From an uncultured Lactobacillus sp. (lineage in GTDB: Bacteria; Bacillota; Bacilli; Lactobacillales; Lactobacillaceae), in the NCBI GenBank assembly GCA_937874185.1, contig CALNAK010000022.1:1-64000 (forward strand): a stretch of DNA of 64,000 bases, in the 5' to 3' direction. A program made the position numbers and the translations under genes. Shown piece by piece: positions 35,136 through 44,269 of this stretch; the first letter of the stretch is position 1; every line of letters starts with the position of its first letter. The notes under the pieces are model-generated. The model saw nothing but the letters and a program-made list of their open reading frames with translations. It was not told the origin of the DNA and ran no database searches.

Positions 35136-36059
35136 TTATTTAGTATTCGTATCATATTTATTAAGAACATAGATTGCAAAGACAACAACAATCGCACCAA
35201 TAACTTCCGCAAAGTTAACGGCATAGTGTAGGAAAATAATGCTCAACACCAAAGTTGTGAATGGTTGAACCGCATCGGTAATACTGATGATTGCGGCTGT
35301 TGTATATTTTGTACTCATAACCATTAATAGGAAAGCCATAACGGTACCAAGTAGGATAACTGTTCCAATACCTAAAATACTTGTACCGGTCATCTTAGGT
35401 GGATTGACCCAGATAGGGTGGAAGAAGTTGGAAATAACCCCAGCTATCAACATACCCCAACCGGTAATTAAAATACCGTGATATTTAGCAATTAAAGTTT
35501 GTGGAATAGTAACGTATAACGCTGCTGTAACACCACTTCCGACACCCCAAAGAATTGATACTAGTGGGATAGATAAGTGACCGAAGTCACCACGGGTGAT
35601 CAGCAAGACAACACCAACTAATGCTAAAGCAAAAGAAATTACGTCAACTCGTGAAACCTTTTTATGTGTAAAGATGATTGCACCAAGCATAATGAATAGT
35701 GGTGACAAATATTGCAAGATCGTGGCAGTTGAAGAATTACCAGTCTTGATTGCATGGAAAAAGGTAAACATGTTAGCTAAGAGTCCAAAGACAGCGAAGC
35801 CCACTAAGATTAATAGATCTTTCCAATTTTTGAATACCGCAAAGAATTCACTCTTTGGCAAAATAATTAACCCTACGGCTAATAAAAGAACTCCTGCAAC
35901 AGTGGTTCTTGTACCAATGAACCACATAGCCGGGATGTTTAAATTCTTGGCAACGATTTGTAGAACGGTACCTGAAATTCCCCAGAGAGCGGAAGCACAA
36001 AATGCTAACCAGAACCCTCGATTCAGGGTATTCTTGGTCATTTTTTTACTTTCGTCCAT
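35136..36059 (-). CDS. DMT-superfamily transporter (EamA)
   Basis: 307 residues with ten predicted helices as two EamA repeats (about 12-145 and 160-300). First repeat has FWLAFCASALWGISGTV and GNSSTATILQYLSPLFIMLGAI; the second has PLVSILWGVGSGVTAALYV and YTTAAIISITDAVQPFTTLV. These proteins export or import metabolites such as amino acids; the substrate is not predictable. GGAGG precedes ATG. Single gene with terminator. Confidence 0.9.
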   Translation of the reverse strand: MDESKKMTKNTLNRGFWLAFCASALWGISGTVLQIVAKNLNIPAMWFIGTRTTVAGVLLLAVGLIILPKSEFFAVFKNWKDLLILVGFAVFGLLANMFTFFHAIKTGNSSTATILQYLSPLFIMLGAIIFTHKKVSRVDVISFALALVGVVLLITRGDFGHLSIPLVSILWGVGSGVTAALYVTIPQTLIAKYHGILITGWGMLIAGVISNFFHPIWVNPPKMTGTSILGIGTVILLGTVMAFLLMVMSTKYTTAAIISITDAVQPFTTLVLSIIFLHYAVNFAEVIGAIVVVFAIYVLNKYDTNTK

Positions 36060-36261
36060 TAAAAAATATCCTCCTAAAAAACTAATAGGACTATTATACC
36101 TGTCAAATTTTACTTTTGACTATTATTTTTTTAATATCATGGTGATAAATCAACAAAGGTATACGGGGTAGGGCTTACGAACAGAAGATTTTTGGCTAAT
36201 GGTATATGCCAATGAAAAAGTTGTAATCTTTTCAGTAAAAAGGCTATGGTTTTTCGCTGAA

Positions 36262-36303
36262 CAAAAAAGCATCGTCAATTCTGAATACGAATTGGCGATG
36301 CTT
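36262..36303 (-). terminator. pepD terminator
   Basis: AAAGCATCGCCAATTC and GAATTGACGATGCTTT with T run on minus. Confidence 0.85.
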
Positions 36304-36314
36304 TAATACTAATC

Positions 36315-37751
36315 TTATAGATTTTCATCCATGTTAAATGTAAGTTTAGAAAGATTGATACCTTTAGTATATAGTTCACCAAAGAAGTCATGTGTCTTGT
36401 CTTGCATTTGTTTAACAACTTTTTGGTTTCTGTCAGTTAAGAATTCAACTAATTCGTCACCAGAATAGTTTGCTGCAAGTTTGTCAGTTTCAGCAACTGC
36501 CATACGCAAGTCTTGACGAATATCTGTTAAGTAGTCGATATCATCTTGGATGAATTCACTGTAGTTTGATTCAACAAGAACTGATAGAGCGTTATACATC
36601 CAGTATGCATCCTTGAAATTAAATTTGAGTGATGCATCATTGTAACTGTCATCAGTTGCATTCATGTTTGTATAGAATGGAATATATGGTGTAAATGTAG
36701 GGAATCCGATACATAACCACATGATGGCAGCAAATTCTTCAGGAACATCGTTTCTGATTTGGAGAACATGTGAGTTTTGTGTTCTGTTCAAACCAATTGG
36801 ACGGTAACGGTGTTTGTCATCGTTTGAAGCATATGGGCTATATGGATCATAAGGTGTTTCATTGTAGTGTGAACCAAGAACATATTCGATATCATCAACT
36901 GAAATCTTGTGCTCAGTAGTTCTGATAAATGGTAAATCAACATCTTCTGGATCTTGATCAATTTCTGGATTGAAGTATTTTTGACCGAACCAAACACGTG
37001 GTGTGTTGTAGTGACGATCTTTTAAGTTATCTGAACCAAAGATATGTCTGAAGTTAAATCCAGTTTTATCTGTGTTCAAGTGATTTGCTTCAACGAATTC
37101 TTGGATTCCTTCTGACCACATGAATTGTGAAGGGTCAGTGAAGTCAACTTGTTGGATTGAAACACGGTTGGCACAAACAGCATAACTGTCGTCAGGAATT
37201 CTTTGAGCTACCCAGTGGTGTCCAGTAACGATTTCCATGTACCAAACGTCATCTTTATCACTAAATAGAAGTGAATTACCAGCTGGTGAACCAAATTTCT
37301 TGATAAGGTCGCCAGTACGTTTAACAGCAGCTTTAGCTGAATCTACGTAAGGTAGGACCATACGTACGATAACATCTTCATCCATACCATCTTTTTCATA
37401 TGGATCAAATGCTAGAGCACGTTCGTTACCATAAGTACTTTCAGTAGCTGACATGGCAACGTTCTTACCATTAATACCACTTTCGTCATAGTAACCAAAT
37501 TTTTTATAGTCAACATTAGGAACAGCTGGCCACTTGTAGCCATTTTCAGGAACCTCAGATTCAAAGCCATTCAACCATGACTTAACCTTACGTCCCTTTT
37601 CACCTGAAACAGCAGGGTTAAGTACAAAGCTATGTGGGGCAACGGCAAAGAATGTATCGTCGTTTCTGGCGATCATTGTTGATCCGTCTAAACTGGCGTT
37701 TTTACCAACTAAAATAGTTGTACAAGCGTCATCTAAATGATTTTTATTCAT
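36315..37751 (-). CDS. pepD: C69-family dipeptidase PepD
   Basis: Cytosolic dipeptidase of the N-terminal-nucleophile family C69. The nucleophile is Cys10 in DACTTILVGKNAS, expected to be exposed by removal of the preceding residues; GSTMIARNDDTF, VDYKKFGYYDESGINGKNVAMSATE and MEIVTGHHWVAQRIPDDSYAVCANRVSI are typical. 478 residues is standard. GGAGG before ATG. Divergent from the nucleobase permease. It complements PepS in peptide use. Confidence 0.93.
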   Translation of the reverse strand: MNKNHLDDACTTILVGKNASLDGSTMIARNDDTFFAVAPHSFVLNPAVSGEKGRKVKSWLNGFESEVPENGYKWPAVPNVDYKKFGYYDESGINGKNVAMSATESTYGNERALAFDPYEKDGMDEDVIVRMVLPYVDSAKAAVKRTGDLIKKFGSPAGNSLLFSDKDDVWYMEIVTGHHWVAQRIPDDSYAVCANRVSIQQVDFTDPSQFMWSEGIQEFVEANHLNTDKTGFNFRHIFGSDNLKDRHYNTPRVWFGQKYFNPEIDQDPEDVDLPFIRTTEHKISVDDIEYVLGSHYNETPYDPYSPYASNDDKHRYRPIGLNRTQNSHVLQIRNDVPEEFAAIMWLCIGFPTFTPYIPFYTNMNATDDSYNDASLKFNFKDAYWMYNALSVLVESNYSEFIQDDIDYLTDIRQDLRMAVAETDKLAANYSGDELVEFLTDRNQKVVKQMQDKTHDFFGELYTKGINLSKLTFNMDENL

Positions 37752-37825
37752 TTTATAGATATCCTCCTATCAATATTAATTCCATTTTATCATATCTAAA
37801 GTTAAGCGCTATCGTAAACTCGACA

Positions 37826-37857
37826 TTAATAACTTCTATAAATAATGCTATAATTTC
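37826..37857 (+). promoter_or_regulatory. Sigma-A promoter of the nucleobase permease
   Basis: TTAATA, 17 bp, TATAAT, about 25 bases before ATG. No purine riboswitch fold was found in this leader. Confidence 0.6.
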
Positions 37858-37878
37858 TAAATAACAGGAGGGGCAATA

Positions 37879-39171
37879 ATGGATCTTGATACAAACAATA
37901 AGAGCGATTCTTTTCTAAAGAATCTGCTATTAGGATTTCAACATTTGTTAGCCATGTATTCAGGAGATATTTTGATACCAATTTTGATTGGTGCATCTCT
38001 TGGATTCAATGCTAAGGAAATGACTTACTTAATCTCAGTAGATATATTTATGTGTGGGGTAGCTACACTTCTACAAATCAAGCGTACACCGCTAACTGGG
38101 ATAGGTTTACCAGTAGTTTTAGGATCAGCTGTTGAGTACGTAACGCCGTTACAAAATATTGGACATCATTTTGGGATAGCCTATATGTACGGTGCTATTA
38201 TCGCAGCTGGTATCTTCATTATGTTAATTTCAAAAGTGTTTGCTAAATTAAAACGATTTTTCCCACCAGTAGTTACTGGTTCATTAATTACTTTAATTGG
38301 TTTCACATTAATTCCAGTTGCTTTCCAAAATATCGGTGGTGGTAACGTAGCTGCTAAGGATTTTGGTAGTTCAACTAATTTGATTTTAGGATTTTCTACA
38401 GCTTTAATAATTGTCGTTATTAGTATTTGGGGTCGTGGATTTGTTCAACAAATCGCGGTTTTAATTGGTATTGTTGCTGGATATCTTATGGGTATCGGTA
38501 TGGGAGCAATTGGTTTCAAGAGTGTTGGGGCTGCACATTGGTTCCAAATCCCACAACCATTCTACTTCGCTACACCAAAATTTGAATGGTCATCAATTTT
38601 GATCATGTTGTTAGCTGCACTAACATGTATGATTGAATCAACCGGAGTTTATTATGCTTTGGCTGAATTAACTGGTGACAAACTCGACGAAAATGATTTA
38701 CAACGTGGATATGCTTCAGAAGGTTTAGCTGCTATTTTGGGTGGTATTTTCAATACATTCCCATACTCAACTTTCTCTCAAAACGTTGCAGTTGTTCAAT
38801 TGTCAGGTATTAAAAAGAACAAGCCAGTATATTTTTCAGCATTCTTGTTGATCTTCTTGGGATTGATTCCTAAGGTTGGAGCAGTCGCTGAACTCATTCC
38901 TAGTGCTGTTCTTGGTGGGGCCATGTTGATTATGTTTGGTACCGTTGGTATCGAAGGTATTAAGATGCTTTCTAAAGTTACAATGGATAATAACAACATC
39001 ATGATCATGGCTGTTTCAATCAGTCTTGGTCTTGGTGTTACTGTTCAACCAACTCTATTGCACTTCTTACCATCAACATTACAAACAATTTTAAATAATG
39101 GATTAGTTGTTGGTAGTTTCTCAGCCATCATCTTAAATCTACTATTGAATTCCAATAAAAAGACAGTTTAG
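37879..39171 (+). CDS. NCS2-family nucleobase (xanthine/uracil) permease
   Basis: 430-residue symporter of the NCS2 family (14 helices in the UraA fold). Signatures: GFQHLLAMYSGDILIPILIG, the substrate helix GIGLPVVLGSAVEYVTPL, PPVVTGSLITLIGFTLIPVA and MIESTGVYYALAELTGDKLDENDLQRG with the conserved E. NTFPYSTFSQNVAVVQLSGI (rather than TTYGENIG) places it nearer to xanthine/urate-type PbuX than to UraA. AGGAGGGG site. Single gene with promoter and terminator. Confidence 0.9.
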   Translation: MDLDTNNKSDSFLKNLLLGFQHLLAMYSGDILIPILIGASLGFNAKEMTYLISVDIFMCGVATLLQIKRTPLTGIGLPVVLGSAVEYVTPLQNIGHHFGIAYMYGAIIAAGIFIMLISKVFAKLKRFFPPVVTGSLITLIGFTLIPVAFQNIGGGNVAAKDFGSSTNLILGFSTALIIVVISIWGRGFVQQIAVLIGIVAGYLMGIGMGAIGFKSVGAAHWFQIPQPFYFATPKFEWSSILIMLLAALTCMIESTGVYYALAELTGDKLDENDLQRGYASEGLAAILGGIFNTFPYSTFSQNVAVVQLSGIKKNKPVYFSAFLLIFLGLIPKVGAVAELIPSAVLGGAMLIMFGTVGIEGIKMLSKVTMDNNNIMIMAVSISLGLGVTVQPTLLHFLPSTLQTILNNGLVVGSFSAIILNLLLNSNKKTV

Positions 39172-39228
39172 ATACTTTCACTAACTTTCGAATTGTAAGC
39201 AAAGTTTAGTCATATTTTCATCACATTT

Positions 39229-39275
39229 AGTACGTATACTTATCAATAAATTAGATAAGCATACGTACTTTTTTT
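39229..39275 (+). terminator. Terminator after the NCS2 permease
   Basis: AGTACGTATACTTATC and GATAAGCATACGTACT with nine-base loop and TTTTTTT. Confidence 0.85.
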
Positions 39276-39296
39276 ACGTAAAGGAGTGAATAAAAT

Positions 39297-40076
39297 ATGA
39301 CCGAATACAAATACATAAGTATTGTGATAAATAAGTTTGATTTACCATTTGAAATTAAATTGGCAACGCCAGATGCAAGTGTTATCGACCAGAGAGTCGT
39401 TGATAATACTGTCGCTAAAATTTCAGAAAAAATTAGAGAGTACGATGATGAATTTTCATTAGAAAATAGCAATTCCTTATTAAATAAATTTCAAGGTGGG
39501 GAAGAAACTCCATTAATGATTTCCAAACCATTTAGAGAAGTATACGAGCAAACAATTACCGCTGAACAAATGACACAACACTATTTCAGTTCCTACTTTA
39601 ATGGAAAATATGATCCAATTGGTTTATTGAATGGTTGGATGATTGATGAAATCTTTAACCGCTATTTAATATCACTATTAAGTGAGGATGGAATTGATGG
39701 AGTCTCATTGAGATGTGGCGAGGATGTTCGTTTGGCTAGTCGTCCTAATATTGATTTTAGATGGCGTGTAGCAATTAAAGATCCTAAAAAATTGGATATA
39801 TTATTAGCAACTTATTACCTACAAAACGGTGCTGTCTCAACTTCGAATGAAATGCGCAGTTTAAGAAATGAGAAGAGCAACATTGAGCAGGTAACAATTA
39901 TCAGTAATAATGCCTTAGACGCCAATATTTGGTCTTCAGCAGGTATCTCTGCAGGAACAGCTAAGTTCCCTATGTTTATTGAAAAATATCACTTAACTGG
40001 TATGATTGTCGATAAACTTTCAGGTATGGAGAATTTCCGTGATGGATATTCAAATAAAGCAGCTATGCAAAAATGA
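39297..40076 (+). CDS. ApbE-like protein, probably catalytically inactive
   Basis: 259 residues, no signal peptide. Clear paralogue of the ApbE gene at 40749: shared openings (INKFDLPFEIKLATPD against INQMNIPFTVKLATRF), EQMTQHYFSSYFNGKYDPIGLLNGW and the end region. Key positions differ from an active FAD:protein FMN transferase: the lysine of the GxxKGW motif is Asn (GLLNGW), the GGGD loop reads RCGEDV, the Ser-Gly after the TS motif is lost (STSNEMRS) and the late metal-binding ADxxAT reads ANIWSS. I infer a pseudoenzyme, perhaps a regulatory partner. AAAGGAG site before ATG; separated from the next gene by a 19-bp hairpin. Confidence 0.75.
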   Translation: MTEYKYISIVINKFDLPFEIKLATPDASVIDQRVVDNTVAKISEKIREYDDEFSLENSNSLLNKFQGGEETPLMISKPFREVYEQTITAEQMTQHYFSSYFNGKYDPIGLLNGWMIDEIFNRYLISLLSEDGIDGVSLRCGEDVRLASRPNIDFRWRVAIKDPKKLDILLATYYLQNGAVSTSNEMRSLRNEKSNIEQVTIISNNALDANIWSSAGISAGTAKFPMFIEKYHLTGMIVDKLSGMENFRDGYSNKAAMQK

Positions 40077-40109
40077 GAAAGTGGATCAGAACACAATCAA
40101 CTTTCACGT

Positions 40110-40160
40110 ATAATACAAAATGACCTCAGTTCACTTCGAATTGAGGTCATTTTGTATTAT
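40110..40160 (+). terminator. Perfect 19-bp hairpin between ApbE-like and FMN-binding genes
   Basis: ATAATACAAAATGACCTCA and exact complement with a 13-base loop. A-rich left and T-rich right ends suit a terminator or an attenuator splitting the cluster. Confidence 0.6.
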
Positions 40161-40280
40161 TTGGGAAAATTAGTATCCTAAAACGTCCATTTCTTAGTAT
40201 AAAAATTTCTAAGTATGTTCATAAATAATTCAAATATCGTCTTTATAATCAAAATTAAAATACGAATAAAGGCAATGCTT

Positions 40281-40736
40281 ATGATAAAAAAAATAGCTGG
40301 AATGGCTTTATCATTTGGAGTCGCAATTGCGATGGCAATTGATGGTTACATAGTATTTTTTAAGAATCAACAGACTAATACAGCAGTTTCATCTGATTCA
40401 AAAACTACAACGAAGAAAACTAGTAAAAAAGTGGCAACTGAAACAAGTAGTGGAAAATATAAAGATGGATCTTACACAGGTTCCGCTACTAGTACCCGTT
40501 GGGGTGATGTTCAAGTCCAAATCACTGTTTCAGGTGGAAAATTGACGAATATAAATGTATTAAGTTCTCCTGATTCAGAACAGAAGTCGATTCAAATTAA
40601 TCAACAAGCTATACCAACATATAAAACAGAAGCCATTAAGGCACAGAATTCAAATATTCAACAAATTTCTGGTGCGACTGAAACCTACAAAGGATTCACG
40701 GGCTCGCTCCAGAATGCACTAAATCAAGCAGAATAA
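40281..40736 (+). CDS. Extracytoplasmic FMN-binding domain protein
   Basis: 151 residues from ATG 40281 (AAAGG eight bases before); upstream in-frame codons lack a site. N-terminal helix (about 7-28, GMALSFGVAIAMAIDGYIVFF) anchors it, a Ser/Thr/Lys linker follows, then an FMN_bind domain: GKYKDGSYTGSATSTRWGDV, VQITVSGGKLTNINVL and QISGATETYKGF. The Thr of SGAT is the usual site for covalent FMN attachment by ApbE. It lies between two ApbE-like genes and a membrane reductase, so it should carry electrons outside the membrane. Confidence 0.88.
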   Translation: MIKKIAGMALSFGVAIAMAIDGYIVFFKNQQTNTAVSSDSKTTTKKTSKKVATETSSGKYKDGSYTGSATSTRWGDVQVQITVSGGKLTNINVLSSPDSEQKSIQINQQAIPTYKTEAIKAQNSNIQQISGATETYKGFTGSLQNALNQAE

Positions 40737-40748
40737 TGAGGTAAGTTT

Positions 40749-41549
40749 ATGAATAATGAAAAATATTATTTTCCCAATCATGTAATTAATCAAATGAATA
40801 TTCCATTTACAGTGAAACTGGCAACGAGATTTCCTGACGATATTGTGATGGAACAATTGAAAGTAGCTACTGAAAATATTGATGAAGCGTTACATCAAAT
40901 AGATTTGGATTTCTCACCATTTCGATATGATTCTTTGGTTTCAAAATATCAACGAGGTGAAGAAGGTCCGATGATGGATTCTGAAAACTTCCAATCAGTT
41001 TACGCTCAATCAATTTTGGCTGAACAAATGACCGACAGTATATTTACGCCATACTTTGCTGGTCGTTACGATCCGACCGGTTTGGTTAAAGGCTGGGCAA
41101 TTGAAAAAACATTTGATGAGTTTCTTAAACCTCTATTGAAAGATACCAAAATTGAAGGTATCTCACTTAATGGTGGTGGCGACATTAAATTAGCAACTCG
41201 ACAGGATTCTGATTTCCGCTGGGGAATTGGGATTGAAAATCCTGACGATCTTCAAGAAATAATTGCGACATATTATTTGAAAAATGGTGCGGTGGCAACA
41301 TCTGGTAATAGTAAACGTGGCGAACATATTATTAGAATGAATCAGAATCAAGTTGAACAAGTAACGGTGGTTAGTAATAGTTTAGTCGACGCTGATATTT
41401 GGGCAACGGTGGGTATCTCAGCTGGAATTAATAAATTTTCTCAAATGATTAATGAAAATTATTTGTCCGGAATATTGATTGATAAGAATCACGAACCACT
41501 AAACTTTAGTGAAGGCTTAATCGCTAATGCTCAAGAGACATCGCTATAG
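40749..41549 (+). CDS. apbE: FAD:protein FMN transferase (ApbE family)
   Basis: 266 residues, no signal peptide. Transfers FMN from FAD to Thr/Ser of FMN-binding proteins. Motifs kept: GRYDPTGLVKGWAIEK, SLNGGGDIKLATR, ATSGNSKRGEHII and DADIWATVGISAG with the metal Asp. The DPxTG stretch normally found after the His is not visible, so it is a divergent, short member. It follows the FMN-binding gene by 12 bases and overlaps the reductase gene by 23 bases, a tight translational unit. The lack of an export signal suggests it acts in the cytosol before export or is anchored by a partner. Confidence 0.85.
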   Translation: MNNEKYYFPNHVINQMNIPFTVKLATRFPDDIVMEQLKVATENIDEALHQIDLDFSPFRYDSLVSKYQRGEEGPMMDSENFQSVYAQSILAEQMTDSIFTPYFAGRYDPTGLVKGWAIEKTFDEFLKPLLKDTKIEGISLNGGGDIKLATRQDSDFRWGIGIENPDDLQEIIATYYLKNGAVATSGNSKRGEHIIRMNQNQVEQVTVVSNSLVDADIWATVGISAGINKFSQMINENYLSGILIDKNHEPLNFSEGLIANAQETSL

Positions 41550-42816
41550 TCTAGGTTTATTCTGGCTGATTGCAATTTTCTTATTACCATTACCATTTAT
41601 CCAAACGTTATCAAATGGGTTACCTAGTATCTATCAAAGTGAATATCGAGCCATTTATTACGGCACAATCGCCTATGTTTGGATGTTGTTTGCCATTTAT
41701 CTTAGTACCAAACCCAAATGGCTGGACCGCTTGATTGGGTTGCCAGAAATGTACATGGTTCACGGTATTTTAAGTATTGCGGCGATTGTTTTGTCATATT
41801 TACACAAAGAAGGGACCGTTTCGAGTGGCTGGATCAAGACTACTGGAGATTGGTCGTTTGATTTACTTCTTGGATTAATGATTTATTCATTAGTCTTTAT
41901 GGCAGGATGGCTGACAAATCGAATCCTCATTTTAAAACGAATCAAACAAATTTTAGAGAAATTATTTAAACATGAATTGTCCATTTGGATTCACCGCTTG
42001 AATATTGTGGCCGTTATATTAGCGTTTATTCATGTCCAGTTGATTCCTTATGTTACATCGATTAAACCTTTTATTTACTTATTTGATGTGGCTAGTGCGG
42101 TGGTATTAAGTTGTTATTTATTTAGTAAATTTGTAAAGCCATTAACCTATGAACAAGGGATGTTACTATCCAATACAACGATCGCTAAAAATGTTCAGGA
42201 GTTAGTTATCAGATTGCCACGTAGTTCGCACATTGAATTATTGGCCGGAGATTATGTCTTTATGGCGTTTCCAGATTACCGAGGTTTGAAAGAAATGCAT
42301 CCATTTTCGATAGCAAATGCTCCTAATGAGCAGCAAGAAATAGTCTTGGTCATTCGTGGTGACGGTGATTTTACACGTTATCTAAAGAAGGTGCCGGTGG
42401 AATCGAGAGTCAATATTGATGGAGGTTTTGGTAGATATCAGAAGTTTTTAGATGATCAACCAAAGGACGCTAATATTGTTATTCTGGCAGGTGGTATCGG
42501 TGTAACGCCGTTATTGTCTACGATAGACGCTAATTTAAATCGCAATGTAAAAGTGTTTTATACAGGTCATCGAAAAGAAGATTTACTCTATGCAAGTAGA
42601 TTTATGAATTGGCAGAAGAAAGACAATTTTGATTGCCATATTCAAGTTGGTCGCTTTAAAGATGGACAAGTTTTGAATGAATTACCTAAGGATTGGCCCA
42701 CTAATACTGTTTTTCTAATAGGTGGTCCGAGTGCTATGATGCATCATTGGATAAGATTGTTGAAAAATAATGGTGCTGGTAATGGACAGATTTATTATGA
42801 GGAGTTTAGTTGGTAA
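41527..42816 (+). CDS. Membrane ferric reductase-like flavocytochrome
   Basis: 429 residues. The N-terminal half has six helices with two histidine pairs: MVHGILSIAAIVLSYLHK (helix 3) and IHRLNIVAVILAFIHVQ (helix 5), the spacing used to ligate haem b in ferric reductase-like and NOX proteins. The C-terminal half is a ferredoxin-NADP reductase module: HPFSIANAP for FAD, LAGGIGVTPLLS and GGPSAMM for NAD(P)H. It should move electrons from NAD(P)H through FAD and haem to the outside, here to the flavinylated protein. GAAGG lies ten bases before the ATG. Haem would have to be supplied by the medium in most lactobacilli. Confidence 0.88.
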   Translation: MLKRHRYSLGLFWLIAIFLLPLPFIQTLSNGLPSIYQSEYRAIYYGTIAYVWMLFAIYLSTKPKWLDRLIGLPEMYMVHGILSIAAIVLSYLHKEGTVSSGWIKTTGDWSFDLLLGLMIYSLVFMAGWLTNRILILKRIKQILEKLFKHELSIWIHRLNIVAVILAFIHVQLIPYVTSIKPFIYLFDVASAVVLSCYLFSKFVKPLTYEQGMLLSNTTIAKNVQELVIRLPRSSHIELLAGDYVFMAFPDYRGLKEMHPFSIANAPNEQQEIVLVIRGDGDFTRYLKKVPVESRVNIDGGFGRYQKFLDDQPKDANIVILAGGIGVTPLLSTIDANLNRNVKVFYTGHRKEDLLYASRFMNWQKKDNFDCHIQVGRFKDGQVLNELPKDWPTNTVFLIGGPSAMMHHWIRLLKNNGAGNGQIYYEEFSW

Positions 42817-42822
42817 AAGGGT

Positions 42823-42856
42823 AAAAAAATAGACTGGATTTATTCAGTCTATTTTT
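42823..42856. terminator. Terminator of the flavin electron transfer cluster
   Basis: AAAAATAGACTG and CAGTCTATTTTT with a ten-base loop. Confidence 0.85.
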
Positions 42857-42867
42857 GCGTATTCATT

Positions 42868-43250
42868 TGAAATGAGCTACACAGACCAATTTCACTCCGC
42901 TTTGCCTGACTTCACAAATCATACGCAAAAATCGCGTATAATTCGTGAAGTCCTGCAAATGCTCGGAAATTCCCGGTCTGCTCCGCTCTCTGATTCAAAA
43001 CTAGCTACAAGCAACAGATTCCTGTGCTTTGCCTGACTTCCCAAATCATATGCAAAGAACGCATATAATTCGTGAAGCCCTGCAAATGCTCAGAATCTAA
43101 CCGTTGCTCTCCGCTCTCTGATTTGAAACGAGCTACACAACACAACTCATTCCGGTTAGCCTGAATTTACAAATCATGCACATAAACCCGTGCACAACTT
43201 GTGAATTCCTGCTAATCCTCGTGAGCTGACCGTGTTGTTCCGCTCTCTGA
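42868..43250 (-). repeat. Long-hairpin element family 1, three tandem units (locus D)
   Basis: Read on minus after the aldo/keto reductase stop: units at 43123-43250, 42996-43120 and 42868-42991. Outer stems ACAACAC/TGTTGT with CAGCTCA/TGAGTTG, GCAACGG-type/GTTGC, and CAGACC/GGTCTG. Inner stems GTGCACG/TGTGCAT and TATACGC/GCGTATG. Orientation matches the gene. Confidence 0.85.
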
Positions 43251-43252
43251 TT

Positions 43253-44137
43253 CTAGTCGTCCCATTCTTCAACGGAATCTTTATAACCATCGGGGTTACC
43301 GCTCCAGAAGAAGTCACCGTACCAAAGGCTTCTCTTTTCAGTATCGAATCCGTTAATTTCTTTAACGTCATCTTCACTGAGTTCAAAGTCATATACGTCA
43401 GCGTTTTGAACGATTCTTGCTTCGTGAACTGACTTAGGAATTGTAATGATATTGCGTTGTAAGTCCCAACGTAGGATAACTTGTGCAACTGACTTGTTGT
43501 ACTTGTCAGCGATTTTCTTTAATCTTGGATCACCAAGCACAGCACCGCCACCAAGTGGAGACCAAGCTTCGAGATAGATATCATTTTCATCACAGTAATT
43601 CTTGATATCTTCTTCTTGGCATAATGGATGGAATTCCATTTGGTTAACAGCGGGTTTGATTGAACCGTGTTTTAAAATATCTTTTAATCTAGCAATATTG
43701 AAGTTAGAAACACCAATAGCACGAGCTTTGCCTTCTTTGTAGATTGTTTCAAGGGCACGCCATGTATCTAAGTATGTTCCATTAACTGGCCAGTGAATCA
43801 ATAGTAGGTCTACATAATCTGTTTGCAATCTCTTTAATTGACCTTCGAAGTTATCAAGTGTTGATTGATAACCTTGGTCACCGTTAAAGATCTTGGTTGT
43901 TAGAAAAATATCTTCACGTTTGAGACCATTGTCAGCGAAGCCTTTTTGTAGTCCTTTACCAACACCAGTTTCGTTACCATATTGTTTAGCAGTATCGATA
44001 GCTTTATAGCCATGTTTTAATGCCCATTCAACAGCTTGGGATGCACCAGTATTATTTACTTTCCAAACACCCATACCCAATTGAGGCATTTTAACGCCAT
44101 TGTTCAAAGTTACAGTAGAGTCCAATTTTAAATTCAT
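43253..44137 (-). CDS. Aldo/keto reductase
   Basis: 294 residues; ATG 44137 chosen for GGAGG seven bases upstream. NADPH-dependent carbonyl reductase of the AKR superfamily with the TIM barrel tetrad: Asp in AIDTAKQYGNE, Tyr in the same loop, Lys in FLTTKIF and His in LLIHWPVN. AVNQMEFHPLCQ and the nucleotide-binding IPKSVHEARI are standard. Of the glyoxal/2,5-diketogluconate reductase type. Single gene; its stop lies three bases from a family 1 element. Confidence 0.93.
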   Translation of the reverse strand: MNLKLDSTVTLNNGVKMPQLGMGVWKVNNTGASQAVEWALKHGYKAIDTAKQYGNETGVGKGLQKGFADNGLKREDIFLTTKIFNGDQGYQSTLDNFEGQLKRLQTDYVDLLLIHWPVNGTYLDTWRALETIYKEGKARAIGVSNFNIARLKDILKHGSIKPAVNQMEFHPLCQEEDIKNYCDENDIYLEAWSPLGGGAVLGDPRLKKIADKYNKSVAQVILRWDLQRNIITIPKSVHEARIVQNADVYDFELSEDDVKEINGFDTEKRSLWYGDFFWSGNPDGYKDSVEEWDD

Positions 44138-44269
44138 AGTCAAACCTCCTATAACTATAATTTTAACTCAAATATAAATGGGATACTTGGAATTAAGCTT
44201 TTTGTTTGGTATAGTTCAATTTGTATACGCTAACATTAGACTAGGCGTGCTTTGTCTGGGGGAATTATT

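Noticed and set aside
37808..37825. cre site before the NCS2 permease (GTTAAGCGCTATCG)
   Set aside because: Three mismatches from the consensus, so not listed as a feature.
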